A DNA stretch of 37,393 nt, taken from positions 1 through 37,393 of the forward strand of contig JADHSL010000019.1 in assembly GCA_016776925.1 (NCBI GenBank), in the 5' to 3' direction. The translations under genes and the position numbers were made by a program. The DNA is from Pirellulales bacterium. Lineage in GTDB: Bacteria; Planctomycetota; Planctomycetia; Pirellulales; UBA1268. Shown piece after piece: positions 26,885-35,227 of this stretch. The notes under the pieces were generated by a model. It saw nothing but the letters and a program-made list of their open reading frames with translations. It searched no databases and was not told the origin of the DNA. Each line of letters begins with the position of its first letter. Position 1 is the first letter of the stretch.

Positions 26885-29161
26885 ATGCGACTAAAAATGC
26901 CATCAGCTGAATCCTTTGATAGTGCAGGCTCCGAGACATCAGAGACTCTGCTGGCATGCTGTCATATCAACCTCGATAATGAGGCACAGTTTGGTTCAAG
27001 CTGGCTGGCAGTTTCTACAGCGGCCCTCTACTCAGGAAAAGGTCGCCCACCCACCACGCAACACGTTGTTGATGGATACAAAAGGCACGCACAACATTCC
27101 TGGCCACTACAAAAAGATTTCCAGCTGACCCTGACGAATCGACCTACGATTGGCCAGGTTGAACTGCGTGCGGGTCAAGAATTTCTTAAGTGTTGGAAAT
27201 TTAGTGCTGGAATCACACCTGATGTTGAACGACTGATAGATCGTTTTGAAGCAGCACGTGAGAATTTATTCTCCAGTAATAAATCGACTGTGAATCTCGA
27301 GACAAATGGCGACAGTCCTTCGCCCAATGCATCCAAAAAGATAACGACGGGGTCATTTGCTGCACTTATTCGTGTACTCAGCTTTGCCGGTCCGTACTGG
27401 CGGGTTGTCGCGATCGGTACGGTACTCGCGCTTGCCACTACATTTGCCAGCCTTGTACCTCCATATCTCACAATGCCACTTGTCGACCAGGTACTCATAC
27501 CACAGCAGTCTGGAGAGCATGTGGCTATTGGAACCGCTGTGCCGTACCTTATTGGCCTCGCTGCAGCAGCTGTTCTCGCTTCTTCTCTTGGATGGGGACG
27601 GACATGGATACTTGCCTGGGTCAGTGAGCGTATCACCGCGGACATGCGAATTCGCACCTATGCTCATGTCCAGTCATTGTCACTCGACTTTTTTGCCACC
27701 CGCCGAACCGGTGATCTCATTTCCAGAATTGGAAGTGATACTGAGCGGCTGAACAATTATGTATCGATTAGTCTTATTGATTTTTTCTCAAATCTGCTTC
27801 TTGTGGTATTTACTGCTATTGTGCTATTTACCATTTCTCCGCTGCTTGCAGTGATGACTCTTGTACCGTTTCCTTTTGTCATTTGGCTTGTCTACTCTGT
27901 CCGTGGCCGATTGCACCAAGGATTTTCTCGTAGTCGTATTGCCTGGGCTGATATGACGAGTGCTCTAGCTGATACGATTCCTGGCATCCGTGTTGTGAAA
28001 GCATTTGCTCAAGAGAAGCGAGAAATTAGTCGTTTCAGACGTGCCAATCATCGTGTCCTTGAGGCGAATGACCATGTCAACATTACCTGGAGTTACTTCG
28101 GCCCGCTTGTCACACTATTCAGTGAATTTGGGATCCTTGTCATTTGGGCAAGCGGGGTGTGGTTAGTTTTCAATAACTCTGTCACTGTTGGCACATTAAC
28201 CGCTTTCCTGGCCTACATATCACGGTTCTATGGCAAGGTTGAATCGATGGTGCGGATGGTTCCTGCAACACAACGAGCGGCTGCAAGCGCACAACGAATC
28301 TGTGATCTTCTTGACTGCCACCCGACAGTGGCAGAGCCTGCTGTTCCACATCAAATTAAACACTTCAAAGGCAAGATTGATTTAAAGAATATCCATTTCC
28401 GTTATGGCAACCGTGAAGTTATTCACGGAATTAACCTCACTATTGAAGCAGGGGAAATGATCGGGCTTGTTGGAACCAGCGGTGCGGGAAAAACAACACT
28501 CGCCAATCTTATCTGTCGTTTTCATGATCCAAGTAGTGGCTCTATCTGTGTAGATGGAATAGATCTTCGTAAACTTGCACTAAATAACTACCGACGACAT
28601 ATCGGATGCGTTTTGCAGGAACCCTTTCTTTTCTTTGGGTCGATAGCCGAAAATATTGCATACGGACGGCCAGAGGCGTCGCGGGAAGAAATTGTTGCTG
28701 CCGCTCGAGCTGCCGGCGCACATGAATTTATCCTTCGTCTTCCTCATGCATACGATTCACGGGTTGGTGAACGCGGAGCCCAACTCTCCGGTGGCGAACG
28801 ACAGCGGATTTCAATTGCTCGAGCACTTTTAGTCGACCCTGCGATACTTATCCTTGATGAGGCGACATCGAGCGTTGACGCTGAGACTGAATCTGTTATT
28901 CAGTACGCAATTGAGCAACTTGTGACTGGACGAACCACAATAGCAATCGCCCATCGACTTGCCACGCTTCGCCGTGCAGACCGTTTAGTTGTACTTGAGC
29001 ATGGTCAGATTGTTGAAATCGGAACCCATGATGAACTACTTGCTATTGCCGGCACATACGCCCGCCTTTACCAGACCCAAATCATTGACAATCACAAGCA
29101 AGACATCACTGCAAAAACTCCATACGACACTGAATCTACTACAGAAGAAAAAACATTTTGA
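26885..29161 (+). CDS. ABC exporter with N-terminal PH-like domain, cyanophycin-associated type
   Basis: This 758-residue protein fuses an exporter-type membrane domain and ATPase. Residues 1-125 are a soluble extension (FGSSWLAVSTAALYSGKG, HSWPLQKDFQLTLTNRPTIGQVELRAG, LKCWKFSAGITPDVERLIDRFEA) that fits a small PH-like beta-sandwich ending in a helix. Residues about 165-450 hold six membrane helices and the coupling-helix region (FFATRRTGDLISRIGSDTERL). The ATPase has Walker A GTSGAGKT at 530-537, signature LSGGERQR at 634-641, and LILDEATSSVD. As I recall, NCBI family names describe this architecture as cyanophycin metabolism-associated. The next gene encodes DUF1854, its usual partner. The transported substrate is unknown; amino acids, dipeptides or lipids are possible. 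MsbA-like lipid flippases lack the N-terminal part. Start at ATG 26885. Confidence 0.88.
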   Translation: MRLKMPSAESFDSAGSETSETLLACCHINLDNEAQFGSSWLAVSTAALYSGKGRPPTTQHVVDGYKRHAQHSWPLQKDFQLTLTNRPTIGQVELRAGQEFLKCWKFSAGITPDVERLIDRFEAARENLFSSNKSTVNLETNGDSPSPNASKKITTGSFAALIRVLSFAGPYWRVVAIGTVLALATTFASLVPPYLTMPLVDQVLIPQQSGEHVAIGTAVPYLIGLAAAAVLASSLGWGRTWILAWVSERITADMRIRTYAHVQSLSLDFFATRRTGDLISRIGSDTERLNNYVSISLIDFFSNLLLVVFTAIVLFTISPLLAVMTLVPFPFVIWLVYSVRGRLHQGFSRSRIAWADMTSALADTIPGIRVVKAFAQEKREISRFRRANHRVLEANDHVNITWSYFGPLVTLFSEFGILVIWASGVWLVFNNSVTVGTLTAFLAYISRFYGKVESMVRMVPATQRAAASAQRICDLLDCHPTVAEPAVPHQIKHFKGKIDLKNIHFRYGNREVIHGINLTIEAGEMIGLVGTSGAGKTTLANLICRFHDPSSGSICVDGIDLRKLALNNYRRHIGCVLQEPFLFFGSIAENIAYGRPEASREEIVAAARAAGAHEFILRLPHAYDSRVGERGAQLSGGERQRISIARALLVDPAILILDEATSSVDAETESVIQYAIEQLVTGRTTIAIAHRLATLRRADRLVVLEHGQIVEIGTHDELLAIAGTYARLYQTQIIDNHKQDITAKTPYDTESTTEEKTF

Positions 29162-29207
29162 ATGCGTGTGAATTCCTAGTGACATTCACATACAGAGAAT
29201 ACCAGAC

Positions 29208-29684
29208 GTGCTTTATATGAATATCAATGACTGTAGATTCACGTGTTCAGCAGACGAAAAAGTCACCTTGCTTACACCCGCAGGTGATCGCCATGTAGCA
29301 GTCCGCATTGTACGAGCATTTCCATTCACTGCTGCTGATGGGCCAGTCGCTGTTGTCGACAGCAACGGTCATGAAATTATCTGGATTAAGGACCCTGATT
29401 CACTTTCATTGACCCATCAACAATTTATTCAAAGCCAATTAGAACGAGAAGAATTCCTACCACGGATTCATTTCATTGAGTCGGTATCAAGAGGAACACC
29501 CCGTCAGTGGAATGTGGCTACCGACCGAGGGCCGAATTCTTTTGAACAAGCCTCTTCTGACGGAGTTGTCTGGCATCCGGACGGGAGCGTCTCCATCACT
29601 GATTGTGATGGTATTTGCTATCTTATCCCAGCTGTCCAGAAACTGGACAGACGTAGCCGAAGGCTTCTCGAGCGGTATAGCTAG
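29208..29684 (+). CDS. DUF1854 protein, partner of the ABC exporter
   Basis: This 158-residue protein fits DUF1854: FTCSADEKVTLLTPAGDRHVAV, VRAFPFTAADGPVAVVDSNGHEIIWI (the typical R-x-F-P-x-x segment followed by a D-x-x-G-x-E turn), LEREEFLPRIHFIESVSRGTPRQWNVATDRG, and a C-terminal SVSITDCDGICYLIP then LDRRSRRLLERY. DUF1854 proteins are soluble and generally encoded next to the PH-domain ABC transporter; the function is not established. The start is GTG at 29208 or ATG at 29217. It lies 46 bp after the ABC gene, surely one operon. Confidence 0.82.
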   Translation: MLYMNINDCRFTCSADEKVTLLTPAGDRHVAVRIVRAFPFTAADGPVAVVDSNGHEIIWIKDPDSLSLTHQQFIQSQLEREEFLPRIHFIESVSRGTPRQWNVATDRGPNSFEQASSDGVVWHPDGSVSITDCDGICYLIPAVQKLDRRSRRLLERYS

Positions 29685-29769
29685 CAGAAAATGCCACCCT
29701 CTTTCACCAATCCCTCTCATCTACCAGCTCTTATTTAAACTGGATGGAATACGCCGTTCATATGGACTG

Positions 29770-29798
29770 GAGCCTCATTTTTTCGAGAAAAAAGGCTC
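29770..29798 (+). other. Long hairpin between DUF1854 and YTV genes
   Basis: GAGCC (29770-29774) pairs with GGCTC (29794-29798), then a TCA bulge, then six T pair with six A around a CGAG loop (29778-29793). No U-run follows on the plus strand, so it is not a textbook terminator. It could end the ABC/DUF1854 transcript or stabilise the YTV mRNA leader. Confidence 0.5.
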
Positions 29799-29883
29799 AA
29801 GAATCCTAACAATTCGGTTGAAAGACATTTCCAAGCAATTAGGCTCGGGAGTGTCGTCGAAGTACCTTTTCGGAGTTTACGTG

Positions 29884-31500
29884 ATGGTTTCTTTCCAACG
29901 TTGTAGTGCGCGGGCGTCGGTCAATCGTCTTCTTCCTTTCTTGATGAAAGCAGGAGTGTCGCTCTGTGGCCTATCAGCTTTTCTTACTGCAACACCCAGT
30001 GCAGCTCAATGCTGCGGTCAGGCAATCACAGCACCGGTAGTTTCGCAGTCCTACCGTTTGGATTACCAAACGGTCTATGACGAACAGCAGATGACTGCAT
30101 ACAGAATGACATACGAGACGGTGTATGACACCAAGACGTACACGGTACAAAAACCTGTTTGGGAAACGGAGACTCGAGAACGACGATACACCGTCCAACG
30201 ACCAGTTTGGGAAACTCAGAATCGTGAAGAGCGATACACTGTCATGAAACCTGTCTATGAAACAGTGGTTCAAGATCGCAGCTATAACGTTGTACGCGAC
30301 GTTGTGGAAACAAGTACGCGTGAAGAACGATACACGGTGATGAAACCCGTCTACGAAACCAGCGTGCAGCAGCGGGTAAGTACAGTTCGTCGACCAGTTT
30401 ACGAAACCTCAGAAAGGCAGGAGGCGTATACGATCGCTGAACCTGTTACATCAATGAGAACTGCCTACTCTGTCAGCAGTACTCCTGTTGATACAGTGAC
30501 CCCAGTAGTCACACCTGGCTATACGTCACTTGGCTGGCAGCCCCGCGTGAGCTACTTCAATCCTTACACGGGAGTGACATCCTGGAGACGAGGCGGGCTT
30601 GGATGGAATGTTACCCCAGGCGTCGTTGTCAATCAGGTCAATCGTGTTTATCAGCCGACAGTGACTTCTGTTCAGGTACCACAGACAGCCTACGTGAACC
30701 GAGTTGTTACTCGAAAAGTACCGGTCCAGACTGTTCGCTATGTGGATGAACAAGTTGTCCAACAAATTCCGGTACAGACATTGAAAATGGTTCCAGAGGT
30801 CCAGGTTCGACAGGTGCCTGTTCAAACAGTCCGAAAAGTAGTTGAGCGAGTTGAAAACAAGGTTCCGGTGCAAGTGTGCAAATATGTTGCTGAGGAGCAG
30901 GTGCGACAAGTGCCTGTTCAGGTGCTCAAGTATGTTGCCGAACAGCGCGTAGAACCGATTTCGGTACAGGTATGCAAATATGTTGCTGAACAACGAACCG
31001 CTCAAATACCACGAGTCGTCGCAAAACAGATCCCTTACTCATATGTCGTTCGCAAACCTCGTACTGTTGTGACACGCGTGCCCCTTGATCCGTGTGGAAA
31101 CCCACTCCCTGTCGCACAAGGTGTTGCACCAGTACCTGCTCTTCCTCCAGCTACGACTCCTCCAATGACCCCGGCGAACTCGACAGCCCCTACATTGGCT
31201 CCTGCTACACAGGCACCAGCGACTCAGGCGCCCGTCCCAGGTAATGGCCCGATCAAGACCTTTAGTGACAGACCCACTGATGTGCCCCCCTCAAGTAATG
31301 AGGGGTGGAAGGATTCAGAATTGAACCATGTCAATCCAGAAACTGGATCTTCTGCGTCTGGGGGAAAACCGATTCAAGCAAATCGACCGACCGGAGACAT
31401 TGACCAGAAAATTCCAACGCCAGCAGAACCGACACCAGCTGCTGGTACGTCACTGAAACTTCAACCAATTCCAGCACCCCCAACAACACATACGACCTAG
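29884..31500 (+). CDS. YTV-repeat exported protein of planctomycetes
   Basis: From ATG at 29884 the protein has 538 residues (an ATG at 29944 is an alternative). A long signal peptide ends near TPSAAQCC. Residues 86-197 hold seven tandem 16-residue repeats with consensus Y-T-V-x-K-P-V-Y-E-T (the YTV motif known from planctomycete surface proteins). Residues 198-278 form a spacer with GWQPRVSYFNPYTGVTSWRRGG. Residues 279-374 hold six more 16-residue repeats of a different consensus, V-P-V-Q-x-x-K-Y-V-x-E-x. The C-terminal 150 residues are rich in Pro, Ala and Thr. The protein is probably a periplasmic or surface structural protein; no enzymatic motif is visible. An in-frame opening to 29476 overlaps the DUF1854 gene and lacks a signal peptide, so it was not used. 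Confidence 0.86.
   Translation: MVSFQRCSARASVNRLLPFLMKAGVSLCGLSAFLTATPSAAQCCGQAITAPVVSQSYRLDYQTVYDEQQMTAYRMTYETVYDTKTYTVQKPVWETETRERRYTVQRPVWETQNREERYTVMKPVYETVVQDRSYNVVRDVVETSTREERYTVMKPVYETSVQQRVSTVRRPVYETSERQEAYTIAEPVTSMRTAYSVSSTPVDTVTPVVTPGYTSLGWQPRVSYFNPYTGVTSWRRGGLGWNVTPGVVVNQVNRVYQPTVTSVQVPQTAYVNRVVTRKVPVQTVRYVDEQVVQQIPVQTLKMVPEVQVRQVPVQTVRKVVERVENKVPVQVCKYVAEEQVRQVPVQVLKYVAEQRVEPISVQVCKYVAEQRTAQIPRVVAKQIPYSYVVRKPRTVVTRVPLDPCGNPLPVAQGVAPVPALPPATTPPMTPANSTAPTLAPATQAPATQAPVPGNGPIKTFSDRPTDVPPSSNEGWKDSELNHVNPETGSSASGGKPIQANRPTGDIDQKIPTPAEPTPAAGTSLKLQPIPAPPTTHTT
30139..30474 (+). repeat. Seven 48-bp tandem repeats (YTV units)
   Basis: Seven in-phase units of 48 bp encode YTVQKPVWETETRERR-like 16-mers; units 3 and 5 keep YTVMKPVYET, unit 7 is the most diverged. 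The DNA is much less conserved than the protein, so the units are old rather than recently copied. Confidence 0.9.
30718..31005 (+). repeat. Six 48-bp tandem repeats (VPVQ units)
   Basis: Six in-phase 48-bp units encode 16-mers of the form VPVQVCKYVAEEQVRQ. Units 4 to 6 are the most alike. The period equals that of the first array although the consensus differs. Confidence 0.9.
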
Positions 31501-31634
31501 GATCGCTGGGTAGCGGTTACGACCACATTATTCGGTTGCGTTGGTTCTGGTGTGCTTCGTCCTGCAGTAACAATTTCTTTGTACTGCTTCGTCATCTCCT
31601 CAAGTCGATGCAACGAGTCATGTACTACCAACCG

Positions 31635-31720
31635 GTTCATGCATAACTCTCATCATACGTCGGTTGCACTATACTATTCCTTCTTGATTGTGTCTGAGTC
31701 ACAAAGCGTGATGCATGAAC
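31635..31720. promoter_or_regulatory. Perfect 10-bp inverted repeat before the DUF429 gene
   Basis: GTTCATGCAT at 31635-31644 is the exact reverse complement of ATGCATGAAC at 31711-31720, 66 bp apart. A smaller TTGTG/CACAA hairpin (31688-31704) lies inside. The pair could be two operator half-sites or the base of an RNA stem in the leader of the DUF429 gene. Confidence 0.4.
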
Positions 31721-31756
31721 ACATATTCCCTTCGATCTTTCAACTGCTGAAACAAC

Positions 31757-32626
31757 ATGCAGTTGTGCCTTACGACGCATTGCCCTGTGAACGATCAATA
31801 TCTTCTTGGTGTCGACTTTTCATCTGCACCAACTCACCGCAAGCCAATTACTGTTGCCGTAGGCTTGATGCCAACGACCACTGATCCTGTCTATCGACTC
31901 CAGACCATTCGTGAAATTGAAACACTTGAAGCGTTCGAATGCATGCTTACTGAGCCACTCCGCTGGATTGGTGGTTTCGATTTACCATTTGGGCAACCAC
32001 GCACGCTCATAGAACATGAGCGATGGCCAACACAATGGAATGAATTCGTACACTTTTTCTGTGGACAGTCACGAGAATATCTCCGGGAAACATTTCGCGA
32101 CTGGTGTAATGCTCATCCACCGGGAAATAAATTTGCCTGGAGAAAGACTGACAGGCCAGCAGGGTCAAGCCCAGCAATGCGATGGACAAATCCACCAGTT
32201 GCATGGATGATGCATGCAGGTATTGGACGGATGCTTGAGGCCGGACTCGCATTCCCAGCACATCGCTATCCTCGCAAAAGAAGTCACATCAAACGCATCG
32301 CTCTTGAAGCGTACCCGGGATTCACAGCACGGAAAATCATCCGTGGTTCATACAAAAGTGACTCTCCAGCGAAGCAGACACATGAACGAAAGGATCGAAG
32401 AAAACTGATCCTTGATGCTATTTCAACTGGCGAAGCCGGGCTCTCAATTTGCCTTGAGGCCAACCGCAGGTGGAGGCAACGAATTATTGCAGATGCTCGC
32501 GGTGACCTTCTCGATGCAGTTATCTGCAGTCTGCAGGCTGGTCATGCAGCATTGCAACGAAACTTTGGACTCCCTCGTAATCTTGATACTCTTGAGGGCT
32601 GGATTGCTTCGGTACCCGTGAGGTAA
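31757..32626 (+). CDS. DUF429 family protein
   Basis: This 289-residue protein begins its conserved core with LLGVDFSSAP, the first strand of an RNase H-like fold seen in DUF429. GGFDLPFGQP, the central RRW/RKTDRPAGSSPAMRWTNPPV segment, ALEAYPGFTARKI, KDRRKLILDAI and the C-terminal DARGDLLDAVICSLQAGHA (acidic residues in the last helix) are all typical. Family function is not established; an RNase H-like nuclease or nucleotide-binding role has been proposed by fold. The ATG at 31757 is used, but GTG at 31787 (starting VNDQYLLGVDF) is equally possible; neither has an SD. It lies 54 bp before the MerR-TPR gene, likely cotranscribed. Confidence 0.8.
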   Translation: MQLCLTTHCPVNDQYLLGVDFSSAPTHRKPITVAVGLMPTTTDPVYRLQTIREIETLEAFECMLTEPLRWIGGFDLPFGQPRTLIEHERWPTQWNEFVHFFCGQSREYLRETFRDWCNAHPPGNKFAWRKTDRPAGSSPAMRWTNPPVAWMMHAGIGRMLEAGLAFPAHRYPRKRSHIKRIALEAYPGFTARKIIRGSYKSDSPAKQTHERKDRRKLILDAISTGEAGLSICLEANRRWRQRIIADARGDLLDAVICSLQAGHAALQRNFGLPRNLDTLEGWIASVPVR

Positions 32627-32680
32627 AACGAAGATGTGAGAAGCTTCCTTTTCCTTCAACCGCATTGAATACTACTGAAT

Positions 32681-33757
32681 ATGACACCGCCAGGAACCGA
32701 TGTCGAACAATCAGCCTGTTTGCCCGGGTCCCAATTACCAAATGACTCACAGTCATTTGAACTCTTTCCAAAAAATTCGCTTGGTGTAAGTCGGCTGTAC
32801 ACCGTGGCGATGATGGCGGATGTTCTTGGTGTGAGTCAGGCAACCATTCGCCACTGGCGTCGAAACAAATTGATCCGCGCGACACGGTCCTCCGACTCCA
32901 TTGATTGGTATGACTATTCAATGTTAGTCGTCGCAAAGGACCTATCACGATTACTTCTCTCGGGCCTCTCACTTCGTGAACTGAGTCATAAAATACACCT
33001 TTTCACAGAGGGTGATGAACTCCGTGTTGCTGAAGTCATTAATAGGATTGTCGTTGATGGCCATAGACTTAGTCTTCGTCGTGATGACCTTCTTCTGTCT
33101 GCTGGTGGGCAGATGCAGTTAGATTTTTATGCCTGTGGTATTCATGCCGACATGGATCAACCGTCATCACAGACTGTTGAGCAACCCTCGACACTCACGA
33201 TTGTTCCATTTCTCAACACATCTCATTCAGAGATCGTTGTTGAATATCAAGACGAACACGCACCAGACATCCCCTCTTCAGCAGAACTTTTGGATATTGC
33301 AGCCGATCTCGAGGCAGCAGGAAATTTTGTTGAAGCCTCTGAGGCTCTGCGCGCGGTACTTCAAGCAGACGGCCCCTGTGCATCAGTTACCTTCATGCTG
33401 GCAGAAACCTTATACCGTGCAGGTGATTTGGCTGCGGCGAGAGAACGATACTATACGGTCATCGAACTTGATGAAGATCATCTGGAGGCCCGTACCAGCC
33501 TGGCCTGTGTTCTTGCTGAACAAGGCGACGTAGAATTGGCAACCGCTGCCCTTGAAGGTGTTCTTAAGCAACAGCCTGACTACGCCGATGCGCACTGGCA
33601 CCTCGCCGGAATTCACACGGAGACCGGGTGTCAGGAAAAAACTGAACACCATCTTCTTCGCTTTCTTTCACTGGCACCTGAGAGCCCATGGGCCAATTTG
33701 GCCCGCGAAAAGCTTTCTCAAGACAGTCTCCTTTCGAGCCCCGATGCAAGCGATTGA
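32681..33757 (+). CDS. MerR-type HTH protein with C-terminal TPRs
   Basis: This 358-residue protein has a MerR-like winged HTH at about 38-105 (RLYTVAMMADVLGVSQATIRHWRRNKLIRA, then SIDWYDYSMLVVAKDLSRLLLSGLSLRELSHKI). After a linker (about 110-195) come at least three tetratricopeptide repeats (about 205-345: SAELLDIAADLEAAGNFVEASEAL, FMLAETLYRAGDLAAARERY, SLACVLAEQGDVELATAALEG). MerR proteins bind DNA as dimers; the TPRs would recruit a partner, instead of the usual small-molecule domain. The protein is probably a transcription regulator whose targets are unknown. It ends three bases before the stop of the convergent DUF1501 gene. Confidence 0.82.
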   Translation: MTPPGTDVEQSACLPGSQLPNDSQSFELFPKNSLGVSRLYTVAMMADVLGVSQATIRHWRRNKLIRATRSSDSIDWYDYSMLVVAKDLSRLLLSGLSLRELSHKIHLFTEGDELRVAEVINRIVVDGHRLSLRRDDLLLSAGGQMQLDFYACGIHADMDQPSSQTVEQPSTLTIVPFLNTSHSEIVVEYQDEHAPDIPSSAELLDIAADLEAAGNFVEASEALRAVLQADGPCASVTFMLAETLYRAGDLAAARERYYTVIELDEDHLEARTSLACVLAEQGDVELATAALEGVLKQQPDYADAHWHLAGIHTETGCQEKTEHHLLRFLSLAPESPWANLAREKLSQDSLLSSPDASD

Positions 33758-33760
33758 CTC

Positions 33761-35215
33761 TCATGCTAGCCAGTCGTGTATGACACGACCGTGAACATCC
33801 GTAAGACGGAAGTCCCGGCCGCTGTGGCGATACGTTAGCTTTTTATGGTCAAGTCCAAGGAGGTGAAGCATTGTCGCCTGAAGATCATGGACGTGAACGG
33901 GGTCTTCGACTGCTTGAAAACCAAACTCATCTGTCGCACCATATGCCTCACCACCTTTCACGCCACCTCCTGCCATCCAAACTGTGAATCCGTGGTGATT
34001 ATGATCTCGTCCTGTGGCAGTTTTTGTTCCCGCATCATTGGGCAGTTCAACGGTTGGCGTGCGACCAAACTCACCACCCCACAGCACGAACGTGCTATCG
34101 AGAAGACCAAGTCCTACTAAATCATCAAGCAATGCACCAATTGGCTTATCTGCTTCACCGGCAAGCTTTCGATGATTTTTTTCAATTTCCTGATGGCTAT
34201 CCCATGGCTGACCCGCTCCATGCCAAACCTGAACATACCGGACGCCACGTTCCACAAGCCGCCTTGCAATGAGTAACTGCCGACCGTGCGGTGTATCCCC
34301 ATATCGATCAAGAATATGCTTCGGTTCTTTGGTGACGTCGAATGCTTCCCCTGCTTCAAACTGCATTCGCCAAGCGAGCTCCATACTGGTGATTCTCGAC
34401 TCCAGCGCAGCGTCATTGTTTCTCTGTTGAAGATGTTTCCGATCAAGCGCTGCCATCAACTCAAATTGCTCCCGCTGCACTTTTTCGTCCAGTACCGGGT
34501 GGCGAATACACTCAACGAGTTCATCTACTTTTTTCTTTTTTGTATCGATATACGTTCCCTGAAACACACCTGGCAGAAATGCACTCCGCCAATTTGCTGT
34601 ACCGGATATTGGGTATCCACCAGGAGACATGGCAACAAATCCTGGCAGATTTTGGTTTTCTGTTCCTAGGCCATATGTCACCCAGGCACCTGCTGACGGT
34701 CGAACGAGCCTCCCATCACCACAATTCATAAGTAGCAATGACGGCTCGTGATTGGGCACGTCTGCATGCATTGATCGAACAACGAGTAATCGATCTGCAT
34801 GCCGGGCCACCGATGGAAAGAGTTCACTCACCGGCAGTCCACTTTCTCCATATTGTCGAAACTGAAACGGTGACGGCAACGCTGCTCCTGTTCGTCGCTC
34901 CGTTTTCAACGCTCCTGGGATTTCACGACCAGCATATTCTTCAAGCTTTGGCTTGGGATCAAATGTATCGATATGACTTGGGCCACCATTCGCAAAAATA
35001 TGAATGACTGCTTTTGCACGAGCAGGAAAGTGTGGGTGCCGTGCCGCAAGTGTATGTGGATCTTGTTGCTTCAGAGTCGGCGGCTTCGCATGAAGGCTCT
35101 CTTGAAGAACTGTTGAAGCAGCCATCCAGCCGACACCAAGACCAGAACGCATGAGTAGTTCTCGCCTTGAACAATTTTGAAATAGATGGTGGTAGTTCAT
35201 AATCTCAGTCTTCAT
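33761..35215 (-). CDS. DUF1501 family exported protein
   Basis: This 484-residue protein is a DUF1501 member, an alkaline-phosphatase/sulfatase-fold group abundant in planctomycetes. The N-terminus has a twin-arginine-like signal (SRRELLMRSGLGVGWMAAST), so it is probably exported by Tat. Conserved parts are AVIHIFANGGPSHIDTFDPKP, VRSMHADVPNHEPSLLLMNCGD, RYVQVWHGAGQPWDSH, LWGGEFGRTPTVELP and the C-terminal DLQATMLHLLGLDHKKLTYRHSGRDFRLTDVHG. The activity is unknown. It follows the PSD1-type gene after 12 bp in the same direction, the usual planctomycete pairing. The start is ATG at 35215; ATG at 35200 is also possible. Confidence 0.92.
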   Translation of the reverse strand: MKTEIMNYHHLFQNCSRRELLMRSGLGVGWMAASTVLQESLHAKPPTLKQQDPHTLAARHPHFPARAKAVIHIFANGGPSHIDTFDPKPKLEEYAGREIPGALKTERRTGAALPSPFQFRQYGESGLPVSELFPSVARHADRLLVVRSMHADVPNHEPSLLLMNCGDGRLVRPSAGAWVTYGLGTENQNLPGFVAMSPGGYPISGTANWRSAFLPGVFQGTYIDTKKKKVDELVECIRHPVLDEKVQREQFELMAALDRKHLQQRNNDAALESRITSMELAWRMQFEAGEAFDVTKEPKHILDRYGDTPHGRQLLIARRLVERGVRYVQVWHGAGQPWDSHQEIEKNHRKLAGEADKPIGALLDDLVGLGLLDSTFVLWGGEFGRTPTVELPNDAGTKTATGRDHNHHGFTVWMAGGGVKGGEAYGATDEFGFQAVEDPVHVHDLQATMLHLLGLDHKKLTYRHSGRDFRLTDVHGRVIHDWLA

Positions 35216-35227
35216 CGAAATCGTTGA

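Noticed and set aside
29476-29883. Upstream in-frame extension of the YTV gene
   Set aside because: It overlaps the DUF1854 gene in another frame by about 200 bp and has no signal peptide; the signal peptide begins at 29884.
31503-31516. CGCT/AGCG hairpin just after the YTV stop as a terminator
   Set aside because: Short stem with no T-run after it.
31552-31884. 110-residue frame before and across the DUF429 start
   Set aside because: Overlaps the conserved DUF429 frame and has no recognisable domain.
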